A program made the position numbers and the translations under genes. The notes under the pieces were generated by a model, which was not told the origin of the DNA, made no database searches, and worked only from the letters and a program-made list of their open reading frames with translations. This document shows positions 23,361 to 31,379 of a stretch of DNA of 64,000 nucleotides, piece after piece; within the stretch, counting starts at the first letter, position 1; each line of letters begins with the position of its first letter. The DNA comes from Aurantimonas coralicida_A. GTDB taxonomy: Bacteria; Pseudomonadota; Alphaproteobacteria; Rhizobiales; Rhizobiaceae. Location: assembly GCF_036016755.1 (NCBI RefSeq), contig NZ_JAYXIH010000007.1, positions 1-64,000 on the forward strand, given 5' to 3'.

Positions 23361-23788
23361 CGCGTCGGTTTCGGCGATCTCCGGATGATCGCGCGGTGTG
23401 AGCCCGGCGAGCGTCCGCGCGTCACCGCGCTGCGGCCAATAGCGCCCGGACCACCGCGAGCAAAAGCACCGGCATTGACGCTGTTGAGGTCGGAGCGGCC
23501 CTCCATGGCTCGCAGCTCGTTCGGCATGTCCGCACCGCCTCCGAAGCGGGGAACGACTGGCCGCAGATAGCTGTCATCGAAGTCGCGGCCATAGGCGCGC
23601 TCCTCGACCGTGTCGCCGAACACTCGGGCGCCGGGAATGCGCGGACCGGCTGGCGGTTGCGGCGCGCCGACGATCGGCAAGCCGGACATCGACATGCCCG
23701 GCACGTCTCCCATCGGGCCCGGATCGAAGGCCTGGGCGAAGGCCGCCGCCGGCAGGAGAAGTGTTGCGAGCAGTGCGAAACGAAACAC
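23357..23788 (-). CDS. Secreted Pro/Gly-rich protein of unknown function
   Basis: The product is 143 residues from GTG 23788 with AAGGAG 8 bases upstream. The signal peptide is MFRFALLATLLLPAAAFAQ. The mature chain is rich in Gly, Pro and Met near its start (DPGPMGDVPGMSMSG) and basic at its end (HRAIIRRSPKPTR). No family is recognised. It lies where most of ureC should be, antisense to the urease genes, and its stop overlaps the ureB stop. It may have arrived with the rearrangement that removed ureC. Confidence 0.55.
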   Translation of the reverse strand: MFRFALLATLLLPAAAFAQAFDPGPMGDVPGMSMSGLPIVGAPQPPAGPRIPGARVFGDTVEERAYGRDFDDSYLRPVVPRFGGGADMPNELRAMEGRSDLNSVNAGAFARGGPGAIGRSAVTRGRSPGSHRAIIRRSPKPTR

Positions 23789-24008
23789 GGAAAACTCCTT
23801 TCCGGCGAACGGGCGATGGGGGGCCGGCGACAGGCGCGAGCGCTGATGACGGGCGGACCATCCAGGAACGCGCCAGCAGTCTGCGCGATCCCGACAGATC
23901 GGGCAAGCCAGGCTTTCGCGACCGAATTATGGTCTGGAATGGTGCGAGGCAGCGATGGACGATGCGGAGCGCTGACCCTCGACCACACCGGCATCTACCA
24001 GGCCCCAT
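23789..24008. other. Gap upstream of the secreted protein, no gene seen
   Basis: Holds the promoter side of the minus-strand gene at 23357-23788. I searched the plus frames for ureC motifs and found none before about 24009. A short inverted repeat CGATCCCGACAGATCGGG-like sequence occurs near 23889-23906. Confidence 0.3.
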
Positions 24009-24123
24009 GTCGGCCTGAGATGGAGGTCGATCCCAGACCTACGAAGTGCGGGCCGATGGCGCGCTTTTGACCTGCGAGCCGGCGAGCGAGCTGCCAATGG
24101 CGTAGCGGTATTTTCTGTTTTAG
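24009..24123 (+). pseudogene. ureC: ureC 3' remnant with frameshift and nonsense codon
   Basis: PEMEVDP is read in one frame. After a one-base loss near 24034 (CCCAGACC where CCCGAGACC gives DPETY) the next frame gives YEVRADGALLTCEPASELPM, then A-TAG-RYFLF and TAG at 24121. The intact urease alpha subunit ends ...VDPETYEVRADG-LLTCEPA--LPMAQRYFLF, so the TAG at 24103-24105 stands for the conserved Gln (CAG to TAG). About 530 upstream residues, including the nickel site, are gone. Three independent lesions (deletion, frameshift, nonsense) make this a definite pseudogene. Confidence 0.9.
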
Positions 24124-24154
24124 ATCGGGTCCATGGCCGAATCTGCCCCGACGC

Positions 24155-24784
24155 TCAGGTGCAGTGCAGAGCATCGGCGCTGTCATGCACGGCGACGCGG
24201 TAGCCAGCGGCAAGGGCGTCGACGCTGGGTTTCGGCGTAACCACGGTCAGCGGGCCGCCGGGCAGTTCGCCGACGCGGTCGTAGCCGCTGGCGCTCCAGC
24301 GCAGCAGGCGGCGCTTCCAGACCAGCCAGGCGTCGCCGTCGACCAGCACGAAGGCGCCGTCAGGGATATCTGCGGCCGCCCTCGTATGATGCACTTGATC
24401 GCGCAGTCGCGGTTTGACCCGATGGGCATGGAGCGCGTCGTCCATGGCTTTGGCCGAAGGCGGTGCGGCGAGATGATGCGTCTTTCTCCACGCCTCGCGG
24501 TAGGCGTTGAAGTCGGCGCGCCGGCATTCGGCGCAAGGGCGGTGGCCGGCCGCCAGTGCCGTCGCTTCGTCGAGAAAGAACAGCTCGGAGCGGCCCGACG
24601 TCATCGGCGTGCGCCGCCTGCCGCGAAAGGCGAGAACGCAGGCAATCCAGGCCTTGTGCTTCCAGCGGCTCCGGCCGAGTTTTCGGTCGCGATCGTGCAG
24701 AATGCCGCGATTGCCCATCAGCGCGCCCCGCGCCGGATCGGCGATGATCTCTCCCAGCGGGGTTACCCGGTTTTGCAGCGGCAT
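24155..24784 (-). CDS. Conserved hypothetical protein with an Ada-like Cys motif
   Basis: The product is 209 residues from ATG 24784, with GAGGAG 6 bases upstream. The stretch SELFFLDEATALAAGHRPCAEC at about 66-87 resembles the end of the Ada methylphosphotriester zinc domain (F-aliphatic-x-s-x-x-E-A-x-A-A-G-x-R-P-C-x-x-C), with C84 and C87. Only one other Cys (C49) precedes it, so a complete four-Cys Ada site is not present. The rest includes DRDRKLGRSRWKHKAW and a C-terminal VDGDAWLVWKRRLLRWSASGY. Function unknown; DNA or small-molecule repair is speculative. It lies antisense between the ureC remnant and ureE, and its frame is intact. Confidence 0.6.
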   Translation of the reverse strand: MPLQNRVTPLGEIIADPARGALMGNRGILHDRDRKLGRSRWKHKAWIACVLAFRGRRRTPMTSGRSELFFLDEATALAAGHRPCAECRRADFNAYREAWRKTHHLAAPPSAKAMDDALHAHRVKPRLRDQVHHTRAAADIPDGAFVLVDGDAWLVWKRRLLRWSASGYDRVGELPGGPLTVVTPKPSVDALAAGYRVAVHDSADALHCT

Positions 24785-24896
24785 GACGGCTCCTCATGCC
24801 TGGTGCGCGGCTTGGGGGTGGCGGCTTGCTTGTCGCCGCCGTATCGTCGCCGCGAAGGGGACAGGGCGCGCTAGCGTGCGGAAGTAGGAAGATTCA

Positions 24897-25370
24897 ATGA
24901 TCGTTGGCACTTCGGTCAAGCGCGCGGGCGAATGGACGGACGCCGCCGACACGATCACGCTCGACGAGACGGCGCGGCATCGCCGACGCATGGCGATGGT
25001 CTCGGACGACGACGGCATCGCATTTCTGCTCGATCTGCCCGAGGCAGTGCTGCTGAGGGACGGCGACGCGATCGGCCTCGACGACGGCCGGTTGATCGCG
25101 GTGCGGGCCAAGCCCGAAGAGCTCTACGAGGTTCGTGGCAAGGACGCCCGGCATCTCCTCGTTCTGGCCTGGCAGATCGGCAATCGTCATCTGCCGGCGC
25201 AGCTTCTCGGCGAGTGTATCCTGATCCGCCGCGACCCGGTCATTTACGAGATGCTGTCCGGCCTCGGCGCGACGATCACCGAAGTGGCGGCTGGGTTCGA
25301 TCCGGAGGGCGGAGCCTATGAGGCGCACGGCCATGACCACGAGCCTTCGCCCGAGACCGCAATCCGGTGA
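24897..25370 (+). CDS. ureE: Urease accessory protein UreE
   Basis: The product is 157 residues from ATG 24897 (GGAAG 10 bases upstream). UreE is the nickel metallochaperone for urease. LDETARHRRRMAMVSDDDGIAFLLDLPEAVLLRDGDAI is the N-terminal domain (shown by LDLPEAVLLRDGD), VRAKPEELYEVR and LAWQIGNRHLPAQLL carry the metal-binding His segment of the C-terminal domain, and a short His-rich tail (EAHGHDHE) ends the protein. The frame is intact, but its structural partners in the operon are broken, so it is probably a relic. It overlaps the ureF remnant by 4 bases (GTGA). Confidence 0.92.
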   Translation: MIVGTSVKRAGEWTDAADTITLDETARHRRRMAMVSDDDGIAFLLDLPEAVLLRDGDAIGLDDGRLIAVRAKPEELYEVRGKDARHLLVLAWQIGNRHLPAQLLGECILIRRDPVIYEMLSGLGATITEVAAGFDPEGGAYEAHGHDHEPSPETAIR

Positions 25371-25564
25371 GGGACGCTGAAACCTCGACGACGCCAGAGG
25401 CGGGCGGTGTGGCCGGCGAAGCCGCCGCGCATCTGCCGCAACTGCTGACGCTGTTTTCGCCGCCTTTCCGATCGGCGCTGGACGACCTCGGTTCGGTGGC
25501 GCTAGGGTCCGACATCGCCGCGATGCGGCACGAGGCGCTGCGAACGAGGCTCTTCCGGTCATGA
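25367..25564 (+). pseudogene. ureF: ureF with large internal deletion
   Basis: The GTG start overlaps ureE as in intact ureEF pairs. The N-terminus (HLPQLLTLFSPPF) corresponds to the UreF opening, usually LLxWLSPAFPVGAFSYSHGLE. It then jumps at about 25470 to ALDDLGSVALGSDIAAMRHE and ALRTRLFRS, the invariant UreF C-terminus. The product would be 65 residues against a normal 215-240, so roughly 160 internal residues are lost in frame. It is followed by a 14-codon ORF (25561-25605) that overlaps both ureF and the deaminase; I could not relate it to UreG. Confidence 0.85.
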
Positions 25565-25601
25565 TCCACATAAACGGCCTGCCGATGGTCGAGTCCGCGG
25601 C

Positions 25602-26939
25602 GTGACACGGCTGTGGCTGAAGCAGCCGCTCGCCATTCTTGCCGACGGCGCGGATGGCGGCATGGTGATCGAGGATGGGCGGATCGTCGAACTGGTGCCC
25701 GCAGGCGGCGCGCCTTCGGGGCCGGTCGACGCGGTCTTCGATGCGTCGCGGCACGTGGTCCTGCCGGGTCTCGTCAACACCCATCATCATTTCTACCAGA
25801 CGCTGACTAGGGCGCATCCGGCGGCGATCGACAAGGCGCTGTTTCCCTGGCTAACCAGCCTCTATCCGATCTGGGCGCGGCTCGATCCGGACAGTTTCCG
25901 CCTGTCGGTCAGGCTGGCGCTGACCGAACTTCTCATGTCGGGCTGCACCACCGCAGCGGACCACCATTACCTGTTTCCAAAGGGTCTGGAGAACGCCATC
26001 GACATCGAGGCCGAGGAGGCGGCGAGCCTCGGCATTCGCGTCACATTGAGCCGTGGTTCGATGGACCTGTCGGAGAAGGACGGCGGCCTGCCGCCCGATA
26101 GCGTCGTCCAGGACAAGGACGACATCCTCGCGGACAGCGAACGGCTGATCGGGCGCTATCACGACCGGTCCGACGGGGCGATGATTCAGATCGCGCTGGC
26201 GCCCTGTTCGCCCTTCTCGGCGACCAAAAGCCTGATGATCGAGAGCGCCGCGCTGGCCGACAAGCATGATTGCCGGCTGCACACCCATCTTGGCGAAACC
26301 GAGGATGAGAACGCCTTTTGCGAAGCGACATTCGGTTGCCGGCCGCTCGACTATCTGGAAGACGTCGGCTGGCTCGGGCCGCGCACCTGGCTCGCCCACG
26401 GCATTCATTTTACCACCGAGGAATGCCGGCGCCTCGGCGCGCACAAGGTCGGCGTCTGCCATTGCCCGACGTCGAATGCGGTGCTGGCCTCGGGCTTTTG
26501 TCCGGTCAACGAATTGCGGGATGCCGGGGCGCCGGTCGGGCTGGGTGTCGACGGTTCGGCCTCGAACGACGCCTCGAACCTGATCGAGGCGGCTCGCCAC
26601 GCGCTGATGGTCGGGCGCCTGAACTACCGCTCGGCCGCAGCGATCACCGCGCGAGACGTGCTGGCCATGGCAACCGAAGGTTCGGCGGCCTGTCTCGGCC
26701 GCACCGACATCGGCCGTATCGACATCGGGCGGCAGGCCGATCTTGCGCTGTTCACCCTCGACGAATTGCGCTTTTCCGGCGCGCATGATCCGATTGCGGC
26801 GCTGGTCCTGTGCGGCGCGACGCGCGCCGACCGGGTGATGGTGAAGGGCGAATGGCGCGTCCTCGACGGCCATCCGGTCGGGGTCGACCTGGCCCGTCTC
26901 AGGGCCGAACATAGCGCAGCGGCCCGGCGTTTCGGCTGA
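25602..26939 (+). CDS. 8-oxoguanine deaminase (amidohydrolase)
   Basis: The product is 445 residues from GTG 25602. It is a metal-dependent amidohydrolase of the ATZ/TRZ type; closest in pattern to 8-oxoguanine deaminases of rhizobia, which convert 8-oxoguanine to urate. Metal motif VLPGLVNTHHHFYQTLTRA near 57-75, SGCTTAADHHYLFPKG near 109, HTHLGETEDENAFC near 229, THE-like GPRTWLAHGIHFTTEE near 262, and the Asp in GLGVDGSASND near 311-321. Product urate fits the neighbouring uraH and puuD. Guanine deaminase proper is the different gene at 38.4 kb. Its GTG overlaps the TGA of the short ORF after ureF. Confidence 0.85.
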   Translation: MTRLWLKQPLAILADGADGGMVIEDGRIVELVPAGGAPSGPVDAVFDASRHVVLPGLVNTHHHFYQTLTRAHPAAIDKALFPWLTSLYPIWARLDPDSFRLSVRLALTELLMSGCTTAADHHYLFPKGLENAIDIEAEEAASLGIRVTLSRGSMDLSEKDGGLPPDSVVQDKDDILADSERLIGRYHDRSDGAMIQIALAPCSPFSATKSLMIESAALADKHDCRLHTHLGETEDENAFCEATFGCRPLDYLEDVGWLGPRTWLAHGIHFTTEECRRLGAHKVGVCHCPTSNAVLASGFCPVNELRDAGAPVGLGVDGSASNDASNLIEAARHALMVGRLNYRSAAAITARDVLAMATEGSAACLGRTDIGRIDIGRQADLALFTLDELRFSGAHDPIAALVLCGATRADRVMVKGEWRVLDGHPVGVDLARLRAEHSAAARRFG

Positions 26940-27079
26940 ATTCGCGCTCCTGGTCTACCGATGCCCGGCGAAACGAGGTGCGTGGGGCAAGGAACGCGTC
27001 ACGCTTTTCATCTTGCACGGGCTTGGAAGCAGCCGGATGCTTTCCGCTTTACGCCGCCGCTCCCGACGTTGCAGAATGC

Positions 27080-27095
27080 TTGACCGAATGGTCAA
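27080..27095. promoter_or_regulatory. Perfect 16-base dyad upstream of uraH-xdhABC (candidate repressor operator)
   Basis: TTGACC-GAAT-GGTCAA is exactly symmetrical and ends 20 bases before the uraH start, between it and the deaminase gene. Dyads of this size and spacing are typical sites for TetR- or GntR-type repressors, which often control purine catabolism. No regulator gene lies in the window. Function inferred from symmetry and position. Confidence 0.5.
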
Positions 27096-27115
27096 AAACG
27101 ACGGAAAGAGCCTGA

Positions 27116-27484
27116 ATGTCCGAACTGACCGCCGCCCGGCTGACGACCCATGTGCTCGACACCAGTCTCGGCCGGCCGGCCTCTGGTATCGCGGTGACGC
27201 TGTGGCGGCTCGGGGCGGACGGTGGCAGGGAAAAGGTCGTGGAAACCGTCACCAATTCGGACGGGCGCTGTGACGCGCCGCTGATGGCCGGCGAGACTTT
27301 CGTGGTCGGCGAATACGAACTCGTTTTCGCGGCCGGCGCTTATTTCGACGCGACGGGCCGGGATCTGCCGGAGCCGAAATTCCTCAGCGACGTCGTCATC
27401 CGCTTCGGCATCGCCGACGAGACGCATTATCATGTGCCGCTGCTCATTTCGCCCTTCGGCTATTCCACCTACAGGGGCAGCTGA
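27116..27484 (+). CDS. uraH: 5-hydroxyisourate hydrolase (transthyretin-like)
   Basis: The product is 122 residues. It hydrolyses 5-hydroxyisourate, the urate oxidase product. N-terminal LTTHVLDTSLGRPASGIAVTLWRL carries the catalytic His; SDGRCDAP holds the catalytic Arg region; ADETHYHVPLLISPFGYSTYRGS is the diagnostic C-terminus (HYHVPLL and YRGS). The start has GGAAAGAG at 7 bases. The stop shares one base with the xdhA start (TGATG), indicating coupled translation. No linked decarboxylase (OHCU decarboxylase) is seen in the window. Confidence 0.96.
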   Translation: MSELTAARLTTHVLDTSLGRPASGIAVTLWRLGADGGREKVVETVTNSDGRCDAPLMAGETFVVGEYELVFAAGAYFDATGRDLPEPKFLSDVVIRFGIADETHYHVPLLISPFGYSTYRGS

Positions 27485-28971
27485 TGACCGGTCATGACGC
27501 CCCTCGGCCGATCCGCTTCGTCCTCAATGGCGAGGAGCGTGCCGTCGCGGGGCTGAAGCCGACGACGACGATTCTCGAGTATCTGCGCCGGACGGAACGG
27601 CTGACCGGCACCAAGGAGGGCTGCGCGGAGGGTGACTGCGGCGCCTGCACGGTGCTGATCGCGGAGCCGGATGGCGGCGGCGGCCTCTCGCGCCGGGCGG
27701 TCAATGCCTGCATCCAATTCCTTCCTTCGCTGAATGGCCGGGCGATCGAGACGGTGGAATACATCGGCCGTGATGGAGCCCACCCGATCCAGACGGCGAT
27801 GGTGGAAAAACACGGCAGCCAGTGCGGCTTCTGCACGCCGGGTTTCGTCATGCAGCTTTACGCCGGCTGGCTCACAGGCGCGATCTCGGACCGCCAATCG
27901 GTCAAGGATCTGATCGCCGGTAATCTCTGCCGCTGCACCGGCTACGGGCCGATCGTCGAGGCGGGGTTGGAGCTCGGCGCGGTGCCGGTGCCCGATACTG
28001 CGAAAGAGGACGCGGCGCTCGGCGCTCGGCTGGCGGAATTCGAAGGTGACGGCGTCTTCGCCTATGAGGCCGGCGGCGATCACTGGTTCGCGCCGACCAA
28101 TGTCGACGACCTCGCCGATACCTATGCCGCGCATCCGGATGCCGTGCTGGTCGCGGGCGCGACCGACGTCGGGCTGTGGGTGACCAAGCAGCACCGCGAG
28201 TTGCCGATGATCATCGACGTCAGCCATGTCCGCGATCTCCAGATGATCGAGGAAGCGGCCGGCCGGGTCTTTATCGGGGCCGGCGTCACTCATCGCCGGG
28301 CTTTCGACATACTGACGGGTATGCACGCCGATCTCGGCGAGATGCTGCGCCGCTTCGCGGGCTGCCAGATCCGCAATGCCGGCACGGTCGGCGGCAACAT
28401 TGCCAACGGCTCGCCGATCGGCGATCTGCCGCCCTGCCTGATCGCGCTGGGCGTGCGGCTGCATCTGCGCCAGGGCGACACGGCCCGCGCCATCGACCTT
28501 GAGGATTTCTTCATCGCCTACGGCCGCCAGGACCGGGCGAAGGGCGAGTTCGTCGCCGCCGTCGAGGTGCCGCGGCTGGGGACGAACCAGCGCTTCTTCG
28601 CGCACAAGATCTCCAAGCGCTTCGATTCCGACATTTCCGCTGTCATGGCCGCGTTCCGCCTCACCTTCGACGGCGACAGAGTGAGCGAAGCACGGCTTGC
28701 CTTTGGTGGCATGGCGGAAACGCCCAAGCGCGCGGCGAAGGCGGAAGCCGCGCTTGTCGGCCGGCGCTTCGACGAAGCGGCGGTGAAAGCGGCGACTGCG
28801 GCGATGGCCGAGGACTTCACCCCGCTAACCGACATGCGCGCCTCGGCTGCGTACCGGCTAAAGACGGCGCAAAACCTGTTGCGCCGGTTCTGGCTCGAAC
28901 AGCAGGGCGGCGTGCGGACCCGCATCGAGGATGTCGCGGCAGACGCGACCACGCTCGGCGAGGTTGCGTGA
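27484..28971 (+). CDS. xdhA: Xanthine dehydrogenase small subunit (2Fe-2S and FAD domains)
   Basis: The product is 495 residues. It passes electrons from the molybdenum subunit to NAD. First [2Fe-2S] cluster: GTKEGCAEGDCGACTVLI near 41-58; second: GSQCGFCTPGFVMQLY near 113 with NLCRCTGYGPIVEAG near 146. The FAD-binding domain begins near 190 (AVLVAGATDVGLWVTKQ, then GAGVTHR and AGCQIRNAGTVGGNIANGSPIGD). The C-terminal CO_DH_flav_C part ends in AYRLKTAQNLLRRFW. Order of domains and length fit XdhA of rhizobia. It overlaps uraH and xdhB by one base each. Confidence 0.96.
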   Translation: MTGHDAPRPIRFVLNGEERAVAGLKPTTTILEYLRRTERLTGTKEGCAEGDCGACTVLIAEPDGGGGLSRRAVNACIQFLPSLNGRAIETVEYIGRDGAHPIQTAMVEKHGSQCGFCTPGFVMQLYAGWLTGAISDRQSVKDLIAGNLCRCTGYGPIVEAGLELGAVPVPDTAKEDAALGARLAEFEGDGVFAYEAGGDHWFAPTNVDDLADTYAAHPDAVLVAGATDVGLWVTKQHRELPMIIDVSHVRDLQMIEEAAGRVFIGAGVTHRRAFDILTGMHADLGEMLRRFAGCQIRNAGTVGGNIANGSPIGDLPPCLIALGVRLHLRQGDTARAIDLEDFFIAYGRQDRAKGEFVAAVEVPRLGTNQRFFAHKISKRFDSDISAVMAAFRLTFDGDRVSEARLAFGGMAETPKRAAKAEAALVGRRFDEAAVKAATAAMAEDFTPLTDMRASAAYRLKTAQNLLRRFWLEQQGGVRTRIEDVAADATTLGEVA

Positions 28972-31379
28972 TGGACGAAACGCGCATCCAGGATCGCGGC
29001 GGCGCCGGCGAACCTTCGCTCGAAACGCTGGGCGAGAAGCCGCCAGGCGGCGAACGCGCGATCCGGGGCGGCGTCAGGACGGCGCTCGCCCATGACAGCG
29101 GCGGCAAGCACGTCTCGGGCGCCGCGCGCTATGTCGACGATGAGCCTGAGCTGCCCGGAACGCTGCAAATCTACATCGCCATGTCGGAGCGGGCCCATGC
29201 CCGCATTGTCGGCATGGAACTCGATGACGTTCGGTCGGCGCCGGGCGTTGTCGCCATGCTGACCGCTGCGGACATCCCCGGCCAGAACGACTATTCGCCG
29301 GTGTTCGGCGACGATCCGATCTTCCCGGTCGACACGGTCGACTATGTCGGGCAGCCGCTGTTCGCCGTCGCCGCCGAGACGGAAGCGGCCGCTCGTGCTG
29401 CCGCGAAACTGGCGCGGATCGAATATGAGGACCTGCCGGCGGCGATCTGCATCGATGACGCGATCGCCCTTGCCGACAAGACCGGCGAAGACCTGCTTCC
29501 CGTCCATGAGATGAATCTCGGCGATGCCGGTGCCGCGCTCGATGCCGCGCCGGGCCGGGTCAAGGGCCGTGTCGAGGTCGGCGGTCAGGACCATTTCTAC
29601 CTGGAAGGCCAGATCGCCTATGCGATCCCGCAGGAAGACGGCGACGTGCTGGTGCGCTCGTCGACCCAGCATCCGTCCGAAGTCCAGCACAATGTCGCGA
29701 AAATGCTGGGTGTGCCCGATCACGCCGTGACCGTCGAGGTGCGGCGCATGGGCGGCGGCTTCGGCGGCAAGGAAAGCCAGCCGGCGCTGTTTGCCTCGGT
29801 CGCGGCCCTCGCCGCGATCAAGACCGGCCGCCCGGCGAAGTGCCGGCTCGACCGCGACGACGACATGGAAATGACCGGCAAGCGCCACGAGGTGCGGATC
29901 GACTACGATCTCGGTTTTGCCGCCGACGGGCGCATCGCCGCCGTCGACTTCCAGCATTTCGTGCGCTGCGGCTATTCGAAGGATCTGTCGGCGGCAATCG
30001 CCGACCGGGCGATGTTTCACGCCGACAACGCCTATGCGCTGCCGGCCGCGCGCATTCGTTCGCGGCGGCTGAAGACCCACACGGTATCGAATACCGCATT
30101 TCGCGGCTTCGGCGGGCCGCAGGGCATGGTCGGGATCGAGCGCGCCATCGACCACATCGCCTTTGAGACGGGGTTCGACCCGCTCGACGTCAGGAAGCGC
30201 AATTTCTACCCGGCCCCCGAGGACCGGGGTAGTCCGGCCCTGACGCCCTATCATATGCCGGTGACCGACTCGGTGATCGGTGAGATCGTCGCGGAACTGG
30301 AGGCCTCGTCCGACTACCGCGCCCGGCGCGAGGCGATAAAGGCCTTCAATGCCGACAACCCGATTCTCAAAAAGGGCCTGGCGCTGACGCCGGTGAAGTT
30401 CGGCATCTCCTTCACCACAGCCCATCTCAATCAGGCCGGCGCGCTCGTCCATGTCTACAAGGACGGCTCGGTGCATCTCAACCACGGCGGTACGGAGATG
30501 GGGCAGGGGCTGTTCATCAAGGTCGCGCAGGTGGTCGCCGAGGAATTCCAGATCGACATCGACAAGGTGAAGATCACCGGCACGACGACCGCCAAGGTGC
30601 CGAATACGTCGGCGACGGCGGCCTCCTCCGGTTCGGACCTCAACGGCATGGCCGCACAGGCCGCCGCCCGGACGATCAAGGACCGGCTGATCGATTACGC
30701 CGCCGAGCGGTACAAGGTGCCGAAGGACCAGGTCGTCTTCGAGGCCAACCGGGTGCGGATCGGCAATGACGAGAAGCGCTTTTCCGATCTCGTCGGCGAA
30801 GCCTATCTCGCGCGCATTTCGCTGTCCTCGACCGGCTTTTACGCGACGCCCGGCATCAGCTACGACCGGGAGAACGCGCGAGGTACGCCGTTTTACTATT
30901 TTGCCTATGGCGCGGCCTGTTCGGAGGTCGTCATCGACACGTTAACCGGAGAATACCGGCTGCTGCGCGCCGACATCCTCCACGACGTCGGGCAGTCGCT
31001 GAATCCGGCGATCGATCTCGGCCAGATCGAGGGCGGCTTCATCCAGGGGATGGGCTGGCTGACCATGGAAGAGCTGTGGTGGGACGACAAGGGCCGGCTC
31101 AAGACCCATGCGCCGTCGACCTACAAGATTCCGACCGCCAACGATCGCCCGGACGATTTCCGCATGGCGATCTGGGAGAAGGGCGAGAACCGCGCGCCGA
31201 CGATCTATCGCTCCAAGGCGGTCGGGGAGCCGCCGCTGATGCTGGCGATTTCGGTGTTCTCGGCGCTGACCGACGCGGTGTGTGCGGCGGGAGACGGCAA
31301 GGCCTTCCCCGATCTCGACGCACCGGCGACGCCAGAGCGGGTGCTCGCCGCGGTCGAGCGGGTGCGGGGCCTCGGATGA
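28971..31379 (+). CDS. xdhB: Xanthine dehydrogenase molybdopterin-binding subunit
   Basis: The product is 802 residues. It holds the molybdenum centre and oxidises hypoxanthine and xanthine to urate. Landmarks: HVSGAARYVDDEPELPGTLQ near 45, VRRMGGGFGGKESQ near 260, NTAFRGFGGPQGM near 370, HGGTEMGQGLFIKVAQV near 505, NTSATAASSGSDLNG near 547, and the catalytic Glu in KAVGEPPLMLAISVF near 750. I start at ATG 28971, in the TGATG junction with xdhA; a GTG three bases earlier is also possible. The stop overlaps xdhC (ATGA). Confidence 0.96.
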   Translation: MDETRIQDRGGAGEPSLETLGEKPPGGERAIRGGVRTALAHDSGGKHVSGAARYVDDEPELPGTLQIYIAMSERAHARIVGMELDDVRSAPGVVAMLTAADIPGQNDYSPVFGDDPIFPVDTVDYVGQPLFAVAAETEAAARAAAKLARIEYEDLPAAICIDDAIALADKTGEDLLPVHEMNLGDAGAALDAAPGRVKGRVEVGGQDHFYLEGQIAYAIPQEDGDVLVRSSTQHPSEVQHNVAKMLGVPDHAVTVEVRRMGGGFGGKESQPALFASVAALAAIKTGRPAKCRLDRDDDMEMTGKRHEVRIDYDLGFAADGRIAAVDFQHFVRCGYSKDLSAAIADRAMFHADNAYALPAARIRSRRLKTHTVSNTAFRGFGGPQGMVGIERAIDHIAFETGFDPLDVRKRNFYPAPEDRGSPALTPYHMPVTDSVIGEIVAELEASSDYRARREAIKAFNADNPILKKGLALTPVKFGISFTTAHLNQAGALVHVYKDGSVHLNHGGTEMGQGLFIKVAQVVAEEFQIDIDKVKITGTTTAKVPNTSATAASSGSDLNGMAAQAAARTIKDRLIDYAAERYKVPKDQVVFEANRVRIGNDEKRFSDLVGEAYLARISLSSTGFYATPGISYDRENARGTPFYYFAYGAACSEVVIDTLTGEYRLLRADILHDVGQSLNPAIDLGQIEGGFIQGMGWLTMEELWWDDKGRLKTHAPSTYKIPTANDRPDDFRMAIWEKGENRAPTIYRSKAVGEPPLMLAISVFSALTDAVCAAGDGKAFPDLDAPATPERVLAAVERVRGLG

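Noticed and set aside
25561..25605. Remnant of ureG after ureF
   Set aside because: The 14-codon ORF (MIHINGLPMVESAA) overlaps both neighbours like a coupled gene start, but it has none of the UreG N-terminal GGPVGSGKT sequence.
28518..30485. A 655-codon minus-strand frame opposite xdhA/xdhB
   Set aside because: Antisense shadow of the molybdopterin subunit, rich in His/Arg/Gly, with no recognisable domain. Similar shadows opposite treY (58928-60841) and the transglutaminase gene (50992-52749) were dismissed for the same reason.
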